Shown here: piece by piece, positions 16,671-23,226 of the stretch
How the letters are laid out: each line of letters begins with the position of its first letter
Numbering within the stretch: position 1 is the stretch's first letter
DNA from: Candidatus Omnitrophota bacterium
Lineage (GTDB): Bacteria > Omnitrophota > Gorgyraeia > B26-G9
Reading direction: 5' to 3'
Assembly: GCA_022013205.1 (NCBI GenBank)
Contig: JAKLQT010000227.1
Coordinates: forward strand, 1-33,506
DNA: 33,506 nucleotides
The notes under the pieces: generated by a model
What the model saw: only the letters and a program-made list of their open reading frames with translations
The model's database searches: none
Told to the model about the DNA's origin: nothing
Translations under genes and position numbers: made by a program

Positions 16671-18374
16671 ATGAAAAACAAGCCAAGTGAGAAAAATAAT
16701 TATTTCATTTTATTGATCGTACTGCTTTGCTTTCATTTAGCAGTCAACCTTTTGTTTTTTAAAGGCAATCCTTTACCTGAAGGCAAGGATAGTTACGCGC
16801 ACGCGAGTACCTTTAATAATTTTCTGCAGATAGCAAAAACAGGCGCGAAGCATCCGTTTTATATAGCCGATAAAGGGATCCTATACAATCTGATCTTCAT
16901 ATCATTTGATTATCCTCCGCTGTTTTACTTTGTGGCTTATCTGCTTAAATCTCTTTTATCCATGATTTATATTAATGCCGCTTTATTTACTGCCAGCTTA
17001 TTTTTTATCATTTTGATTGTAAGTGTTTACAAAATCGGGTTGCATATAAACAAAAATACAGGGATCCTGGCGGCTTTTGCCTGCAGTTTCTATCCGATTG
17101 TTCATCTTTCCTCCAGGCATTTTAACCTTGAACTTGCAACCGCCGCGATGGTTGCCTTGACTATCTGGTTGCTTATCGAAACAGATCTCTTTAAAAATCT
17201 GTTCTTTAGCGTTTGTCTGGGGATAAGCCTTGGCCTGGGCATGCTTACGAAACAGATATTTATTGTTTTCGTAACAGCACCGTGTTTGTTTTATGCCGCT
17301 TATTCCCTGAAGCGTGTATGTGAGAATAAGCGTGGCCGTAGATTAAAAGTCAAAAACATGTTCATTGCTGTGAGTATCGGGGTTGTTTTAAGCGCGATTT
17401 TTTATTGGAATAATCTTGTTTATGAAGGTATTGCCGCCAGGGCCGGTTTTGTCGGGGCAGTTGCGGGTGAAAGTATCCTTTCATTAAAGCATATGCTTTA
17501 TTATCCGTTTTCCCTCTATCAGACCATCGGCCTGTTTTTTCTGCTGGTATTTTTTATCGGGCTTATCAATTTGCCCAAAGCCGGGTATTTATACATGTCC
17601 TTGTTTTTAATATGGCTGTTATTCCCAATTGTTTTTTTGAGCTTTTTCACCCTTAAGTATGCTGAGTACACAATTTCCGTATTGCCTGCTATAGCCCTGA
17701 TCACCGCGGCCGGGATTTCCGCTCTGCGGAGAAGGCGTACGCGTAACGGCTTGATAATGGTTATTTTTATTTTTAGCTTTGTGTTGTATTATCAAATTAT
17801 TTGCGGCAATAGGCGGTTATTTTATTCCAGCTGGGATATTGATAAACAGTACATATTTATGGCTCTTAAACTGCCGGATGCCGCGAATGGGGATAATCTT
17901 TTAGTTCAGGACGTAATCAAGGAAATCGGCAATAGCAATAAAACTATCGGTATCTGCTACGATAATACAGATCTCTTTTTCCCGACGTTTTTGATGAAAA
18001 GAATTTTTTCATATACAAAGATGAACTCATCAATCGTTGATTTTTCTTTTAACACGGCAGTATTTTTTAAAAATATTAATAACTTTGATATGCTAATCTA
18101 TGTGACACGTTCTAAAAATCATTGGTTAACAAGACAATCATTTTATGAATTCATAAAGAAGCTTAATGAAAACTGTAACATCAGGATTGCCTTTAGCGAT
18201 AAGTTTGCGGATGATTACGCTTATGCTGACAGGAAACGGATTTCTATAGCGGCTAATTTAGCTAAAAAACTGATAAATGGAAAAAAGGAATATGGCCTAT
18301 ATTGTTATATGCGATTTTTGAATGAGAATACCGCGTCTTATGAACATGTGTATTTTTATCAAAGGAAAGACTGA
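16671..18374 (+). CDS. Polytopic membrane glycosyltransferase (PMT/ArnT-like)
   Basis: Many hydrophobic helices, GKDSYAHASTFNNF near N-terminus in PMT-like loop position, no soluble GT motif. Confidence 0.75.
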   Translation: MKNKPSEKNNYFILLIVLLCFHLAVNLLFFKGNPLPEGKDSYAHASTFNNFLQIAKTGAKHPFYIADKGILYNLIFISFDYPPLFYFVAYLLKSLLSMIYINAALFTASLFFIILIVSVYKIGLHINKNTGILAAFACSFYPIVHLSSRHFNLELATAAMVALTIWLLIETDLFKNLFFSVCLGISLGLGMLTKQIFIVFVTAPCLFYAAYSLKRVCENKRGRRLKVKNMFIAVSIGVVLSAIFYWNNLVYEGIAARAGFVGAVAGESILSLKHMLYYPFSLYQTIGLFFLLVFFIGLINLPKAGYLYMSLFLIWLLFPIVFLSFFTLKYAEYTISVLPAIALITAAGISALRRRRTRNGLIMVIFIFSFVLYYQIICGNRRLFYSSWDIDKQYIFMALKLPDAANGDNLLVQDVIKEIGNSNKTIGICYDNTDLFFPTFLMKRIFSYTKMNSSIVDFSFNTAVFFKNINNFDMLIYVTRSKNHWLTRQSFYEFIKKLNENCNIRIAFSDKFADDYAYADRKRISIAANLAKKLINGKKEYGLYCYMRFLNENTASYEHVYFYQRKD

Positions 18375-18376
18375 AA

Positions 18377-19438
18377 ATGCTAAGGGGTATCTATTCACAA
18401 ATTAATAATTTATACGCCTTCAATAAGCTGTTTTCGCCCAAACAAATAATAAATAGGATATTTAATTATCCGCTGACAATTAATATGCTGATTACTCAAG
18501 AATGTAATCTGAAATGCCGTATTTGTTCGGCAAAGTACATGATGCGCGATAATGCCAGGCTCAGCATGCCGGAGATTGAAAAGTTTATCAAAAAGATTGC
18601 CGATTTTAACCCGAGTATTTTTATTGGAGGGGGAGAGCCTTTTATGAGAGGCGATATCTTTGATATTTTTAAAGTGATAAAAAAAAATAATCTGCGTTTT
18701 GGGGTTGTTACTAACGGTGTTTTGATTGAGGAGGATAAAATTAATACGCTTTTAACTGTTCAGCCGCAGGTAATGATTTTTTCTGTTTACGGCCCTCGAA
18801 AACTGCATGAAGACGTTGTCGGGCAGAAAGGGGCATTTAACCGGCTGAGTGAGAATATCAAGTATTTAAACGCGAAAAGGAAAAACATGCGTTTGATCTT
18901 AAATTGCGTAATAGGCGAAGAAAATTATCAGTACCTTGAGGAAATGGTAGTCCTGGGCCGGAAAATGGGTGTTGATTTCGTCAGATTTGAACATCTGATT
19001 TTTCTCAGCAATAAGGAATACGATAATCATATGGAAGTAAGCTCTGAAATATTTCCTCGGCATATGTGTGAGCTGGCGACTTATATCAAGGAGATCGACA
19101 GTGCCGAAATAGGCCGGACACTGGAGAAGACAATACCGTATTTGCGTAAAAAATATAAGAAATTTGTTCTGTTTAAACCATATCTTAATTCCCGGGAATT
19201 GTCTTTATGGTACAAAAGTGATTTTTTCTTAAAGCGCAGGTGTTTTTTTACGCAGCATTCTCTGTTCATCAAACCGAATGGAGATATAGTCCCATGCCAG
19301 TTTTTTAATAATTTTGTGCTTGGCAATATCCTGAAAGATGATCTTATTCGGGTTTGGAGGTCGCCAGAGAGGAGATCATTCAGCAGGCTGCTTAATAAGC
19401 GCCTTTTACCCGGGTGTATGCGGTGCTGTAAGTTGTAG
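18377..19438 (+). CDS. Radical SAM/SPASM protein
   Basis: CNLKCRIC, IGGGEPFMRGDIF, VTNGVLIEE, C-terminal CFFTQHSLFIKPNGDIVPCQFFNNFVLGNI...CMRCC. Confidence 0.93.
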   Translation: MLRGIYSQINNLYAFNKLFSPKQIINRIFNYPLTINMLITQECNLKCRICSAKYMMRDNARLSMPEIEKFIKKIADFNPSIFIGGGEPFMRGDIFDIFKVIKKNNLRFGVVTNGVLIEEDKINTLLTVQPQVMIFSVYGPRKLHEDVVGQKGAFNRLSENIKYLNAKRKNMRLILNCVIGEENYQYLEEMVVLGRKMGVDFVRFEHLIFLSNKEYDNHMEVSSEIFPRHMCELATYIKEIDSAEIGRTLEKTIPYLRKKYKKFVLFKPYLNSRELSLWYKSDFFLKRRCFFTQHSLFIKPNGDIVPCQFFNNFVLGNILKDDLIRVWRSPERRSFSRLLNKRLLPGCMRCCKL

Positions 19439-19444
19439 GAAAAC

Positions 19445-19465
19445 AGCGAATAGCGGATAGGAAAT
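19445..19465. repeat. Degenerate 7-bp array, 3 units
   Basis: AGCGAAT-AGCGGAT-AGGAAAT directly readable. Confidence 0.55.
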
Positions 19466-19468
19466 TCA

Positions 19469-19500
19469 GTTATAAAGTTGTAACGTCATAAAGTAACAAG
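19469..19500. repeat. Degenerate 8-bp array, 4 units
   Basis: GTTATAAA-GTTGTAAC-GTCATAAA-GTAACAAG directly readable. Confidence 0.55.
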
Positions 19501-19528
19501 TGAAAACGGATTGTCCACAGAAGGTAGG

Positions 19529-19568
19529 AATTAGTAACTAATATTAACCATTAGTAACCAATTGTAAC
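19529..19568. repeat. Degenerate 10-bp array, 4 units
   Basis: AATTAGTAAC-TAATATTAAC-CATTAGTAAC-CAATTGTAAC; every unit ends in TAAC at exact 10-bp phase. Confidence 0.85.
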
Positions 19569-19597
19569 CGTGAAAAAGAAAAGAGTTAGGGTGAGCC

Positions 19598-20143
19598 ATG
19601 CTGCTGGATAAGAGTTATAGTAATTTAAAAAAGATTTTATTGGAAAATATGTGTCTGTCTGAGGGCTCAAGAGTTTTAGATATTGGCTGCGGGGTGAGGG
19701 GTAATGTTTACGGGATTGATCCAAAGGCATATGTAGGAATAGATAATCAAGGTATTTTTATTAAGCATCTTAAAGAAAGTCAATCAGGAATATACCATGT
19801 TATGGAGGCGGGAAACCTGAAGTTTGATGATAAATGTTTTGATTATATTATTAGTGTGAGCTTATTGCATCATTTGTCCGCAGTTGAACTGAAAGACGCG
19901 ATGAGTGAGGTCAAAAGGGTATTGAAAAAAGAGGGGAAAGTAATAGTTGCTGACGGGGTGTATCCGGAATCTAAATTTAATCTTGCCGGATGGCTGATAC
20001 GGTTTTTTGACAAAGGCCGGTATGTCAGGTGCAAACATAGCTTAAGGGAGTTGCTTACAGGATATTTTTATATAGAGAAAGAGTATTACCTTGTGGATAA
20101 AATATTCGCGTACAGTTTATTTGTTATGAGTATTAAGGAATAA
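19598..20143 (+). CDS. Class I SAM-dependent methyltransferase
   Basis: VLDIGCGVRGNVYGIDPKAYVGIDNQ (motif I), FDYIISVSLLHHLS, EVKRVLKKEGKVIVADG. Confidence 0.9.
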   Translation: MLLDKSYSNLKKILLENMCLSEGSRVLDIGCGVRGNVYGIDPKAYVGIDNQGIFIKHLKESQSGIYHVMEAGNLKFDDKCFDYIISVSLLHHLSAVELKDAMSEVKRVLKKEGKVIVADGVYPESKFNLAGWLIRFFDKGRYVRCKHSLRELLTGYFYIEKEYYLVDKIFAYSLFVMSIKE

Positions 20144-20153
20144 AACCGGAAAA

Positions 20154-21560
20154 GTGCTGATGCTTAATAAACAGGGTAGAAAACAAATAATTTACTGGGT
20201 TATCTTAGGATGTGCTGTTTTTATGCGTATTATTGCTTTTGCGGGCTCCGATAACTTTCATGGTATTGCCGCAGGCAAAATCATGGAGGCGCGGCGAATC
20301 CTAGAGCATCCTAATGAACTGACTGCATGGATAGTGCCGGCGCATGGCCCTGCGCATCTTTACCTGGTAGCTTTAGGCCTTAAGACCAGTAATAATCATT
20401 ATAATAGCGCGTGTATTTTAAGTTTATTGTTCGGGATAGGAGTATTGCTGCCCTATACACTATTCGTTAAAACAGCGTTTGACGATAAAACTGCTATTTG
20501 CAGTTCTTTTATTGTCGCGTTTTTCCCACTGCATGTTGTATACAGTGTGCTATCGACTGCTGAGACAATGTTTCTTTTCTTTCTTTTTAGCGGATTATTT
20601 TTTTTCGTCAAGGAAAAGAAAAACGGACGTTTAATTGATTTGTTTCTTTCCGCTTTATTTCTCTCAATATCAACAGTTTGCCGGTTTGAAGGCGGATTGT
20701 TTATTATTATAGTTACATTACTGCTTGCGAGAAATCTAAAGAAAGCTGTTTTTTTTATGCTGGTTTCCTCGGTTTTGCCTATTGCCTGGATGTGGGGCAA
20801 CTACCTTGTAAGCGGTAATTTTATGCAATTTTTGTTTGCCAGCGATAATATAGTTAAAACTGAGTTTCATTTTCAACGTTCTTTGGGTATACATTTAGGA
20901 TGTTTTGAAAAATTTTTTTATTGGATATTTATACTGAAAAGCTATTTTAGCTGGCCTGTTTTTGCGGTAGCTTGTTGGGGGTTTATAGAATATGGATTCA
21001 GAAAAAAATATCGGGATGCCGGATTGATTTTTTTGAGCACACTGGTTTTTTTTAGTTACAAGACTTTAGCCGAGGAATTGGCAATGCAGCCGCGTTATGG
21101 CATGAGTTTAGGGTTATTGTTTTTGCCTTTTTTTTCATTGAAGCTTATTGAAATATTAAAACAAGTAAAAAAAAGAAGCCGCATTATTATCTTAATAGGT
21201 TTTATCCTATATGTAATTTTTCGTTGCGCTTATCTTCAAATATATATGTTACCGCGGGCCCCTTATTGGATTAAGCAGACAGCATTATTTTTGCGGCATA
21301 ATGTAAAGGACGGCCAGACTATATATATAGAAACGGATGAGGATAATATCAAAGCGCCTTTAAAAATATACACTCGATTAAAACCAGAGCAGTTTATAGA
21401 TTATAATCCATTTGCTCAGGATGTTGAGCTTTTAAATGAAAATGGGTTAAAAAAGCTAAAATTCATAGTATTAATTTCCCAAAGGAAATTAAAAAATTTG
21501 AAAGAGGTTTTTCGTATCAATAGTTGTAAAATCTATGATCTTGAAAATTATGAAAAATGA
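20154..21560 (+). CDS. Polytopic membrane glycosyltransferase (PMT/ArnT-like), paralogue 1 of 3
   Basis: RIIAFAGSDNFHGIAAGKIMEARRIL...PAHGPAHLYLVALG...FPLHVVYSVLSTAETMFLFFLFSGLFFF...VCRFEGGLF; multiple TM helices. GTG 20154 or ATG 20160 start. Confidence 0.8.
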   Translation: MLMLNKQGRKQIIYWVILGCAVFMRIIAFAGSDNFHGIAAGKIMEARRILEHPNELTAWIVPAHGPAHLYLVALGLKTSNNHYNSACILSLLFGIGVLLPYTLFVKTAFDDKTAICSSFIVAFFPLHVVYSVLSTAETMFLFFLFSGLFFFVKEKKNGRLIDLFLSALFLSISTVCRFEGGLFIIIVTLLLARNLKKAVFFMLVSSVLPIAWMWGNYLVSGNFMQFLFASDNIVKTEFHFQRSLGIHLGCFEKFFYWIFILKSYFSWPVFAVACWGFIEYGFRKKYRDAGLIFLSTLVFFSYKTLAEELAMQPRYGMSLGLLFLPFFSLKLIEILKQVKKRSRIIILIGFILYVIFRCAYLQIYMLPRAPYWIKQTALFLRHNVKDGQTIYIETDEDNIKAPLKIYTRLKPEQFIDYNPFAQDVELLNENGLKKLKFIVLISQRKLKNLKEVFRINSCKIYDLENYEK

Positions 21561-23226
21561 TGAGATATTAAAACCCCGGAAGAAGCTTAAAAAAATAGCT
21601 GTGATTGTTCTAATACTTTGCTTGGCCTTTTGCCTTAGATTATGGCTGCTTGTCAATACAGATGATTTTCATGGCGTTTCTAACGGAAGGATCATTAGGG
21701 CTCAATTGATTCTTAAAAACGATTTACCCAGAGGAGAATGGTATTCACCTGTGCATCCGCCGGTTCATCTGCTGCTTTTGATGGGGGGAATAAAGGCATT
21801 TAATAACCCGGTTGTTATATCGCGAGTAATAAGCCTGATCTTCGGGGTTTTACTTCTTTTGCCGTTTTATTATTGCGTTAAATTTTTGTTTGATGAGCAG
21901 GCCGCTGTGTTTTCAATGCTTGCTGTGTCCCTGTATTCAGAGCATGTTGTTTATAGCGTTATTGCCACCTCAGAAACCTGTTTTCATTTTTTTCTCTTTT
22001 TATCCCTATTTCTGCTTTTGTCATCTTTTGGGAAGAAATCCGCAAAATACCTGCTGAGTTCGGCTTTGTGTCTTGGAGCGGCAAGTTTGTGCCGTTATGA
22101 GGGGCTTCTATTTATACCTTTGTTCGCTTTTGCGCTCAAGAAAGACCTGAAGCACTGCGCGCTGTTTGCGGCAGCGGCATTAATAGCCCCAGTAATATGG
22201 ATGTTTATAAATTTTACGTATAGCGGGGATCCTCTGCAGTTTATAAATACAAATGATTTTACTGTGCCTTTACAGTTTGGCTGGATCCGCGCTCAGGGGC
22301 AGGACATGGGTATACTTAGAAAAGCCATGTTCTGGCCGAAGTCTTTAATAGATACCCTCGGTTACGGGGTGTTCTTTTTTGGTATCGCAGGGATAGCATA
22401 TAGTCTTTTCAAAAAAGAGAGAATGTTTATGGCCCTGTTGTTTTGTTTCTTAATAGTTGTTTTTATTTTTAGAACAATTGAGGAAAAATTATATGTGCAG
22501 GAGCGCTATGCTATTACTATCGGCCTTTTGCTTATCCCGTATAGTATTTTTATTATTAGCAAGATCATAGCAAGTTTAAGAAAACATAACCTGAAAGTCA
22601 CTGGAATTATGACTTTACTGCTTATCGCGAGCATGATACCATCTCTGAAGCAGAGAATCCTGGCCGCGCCGCTTTACGCGCCTTTATTTGCCAAACAAAC
22701 GGCCGCTTATATGCGCGAGAACATAAAAGAAGGGGATAATATAATCCTTGACCATTGCGGAGATGAAAAATATAGAGAACCGATCAAGGTTTTAAGCGGT
22801 ATAAACCCAAAACAATTCGTATTAATGCCGTACCTCGTCCCTTGTGACGGGCAGTGGCTGGCAGACAGAGAAATGTTTTTTAACGTACTTAAAGAGGCAA
22901 AAGTAAATATTTTAATATACTCTCCCAGGGGGGATCTGAAGGATATTCTTAATTTAGAGGAAAGAGGGGAGCAGGCTATTATCGGCGATTTTAAATTTAG
23001 CCTGCTTTATCCCGCATGCTTTGAAACCCCCGGCTTTAAAACCGGGGATGAAAGCAAATCTGCGGGATTCCCCTTAGAAACTCCGGGCTTTCCCCGTGGA
23101 ATGCAAAGCATTCCCGGGACTAAGTCCTCGAAATTTCTGCAAAATTTCAGAGGGAGCCCGGATGAGCTTCATTCCGGAAAACCGTATTTTATATACAGCG
23201 TGGAAAGGATTGGCAATGAGAAGTAA
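21535..23226 (+). CDS. Polytopic membrane glycosyltransferase (PMT/ArnT-like), paralogue 2 of 3; C-terminus contains palindromic element copy 1
   Basis: LRLWLLVNTDDFHGVSNGRIIRAQLIL...PVHPPVHLLLLMGG...YSEHVVYSVIATSETCFHFFLFLSL...LCRYEGLLF. ATG 21550 is an alternative start. Confidence 0.8.
   Translation: MILKIMKNDEILKPRKKLKKIAVIVLILCLAFCLRLWLLVNTDDFHGVSNGRIIRAQLILKNDLPRGEWYSPVHPPVHLLLLMGGIKAFNNPVVISRVISLIFGVLLLLPFYYCVKFLFDEQAAVFSMLAVSLYSEHVVYSVIATSETCFHFFLFLSLFLLLSSFGKKSAKYLLSSALCLGAASLCRYEGLLFIPLFAFALKKDLKHCALFAAAALIAPVIWMFINFTYSGDPLQFINTNDFTVPLQFGWIRAQGQDMGILRKAMFWPKSLIDTLGYGVFFFGIAGIAYSLFKKERMFMALLFCFLIVVFIFRTIEEKLYVQERYAITIGLLLIPYSIFIISKIIASLRKHNLKVTGIMTLLLIASMIPSLKQRILAAPLYAPLFAKQTAAYMRENIKEGDNIILDHCGDEKYREPIKVLSGINPKQFVLMPYLVPCDGQWLADREMFFNVLKEAKVNILIYSPRGDLKDILNLEERGEQAIIGDFKFSLLYPACFETPGFKTGDESKSAGFPLETPGFPRGMQSIPGTKSSKFLQNFRGSPDELHSGKPYFIYSVERIGNEK
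23008..23184 (+). repeat. Palindromic element copy 1, in-frame inside the 3' end of 21535-23226
   Basis: Arms ATCCCGCA (23009-23016)/TGCGGGAT (23061-23068), GCTTT/AAAGC, CCCCGG/CCGGGG; then CCGGGCT (23083-23089)/AGCCCGG (23155-23161) enclosing GGAATGC-AAA-GCATTCC (23098-23114) and GAAATTT-CTGCA-AAATTTC (23130-23148). Shares TATCCCGCATGCTTTGAAACCCCCGGC and GAGCTTCATT with copy 2. Downstream boundary approximate. Confidence 0.85.

Noticed and set aside
23083-23161. Cloverleaf-like fold considered as a tRNA
   Set aside because: Length is suggestive but there is no T-loop GTTCRANYC or recognisable anticodon arm, and it is better explained as part of the repeated palindromic element.
23096-23215. 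ORF-track N-terminal extension MECKAFPGLSPRNFCKISEGARMSFIPENRILYTAWKGLA of the aminotransferase fusion
   Set aside because: Lies in an alternate frame of the upstream gene and inside the palindromic element; ATG 23216 with coupled overlap is more plausible.
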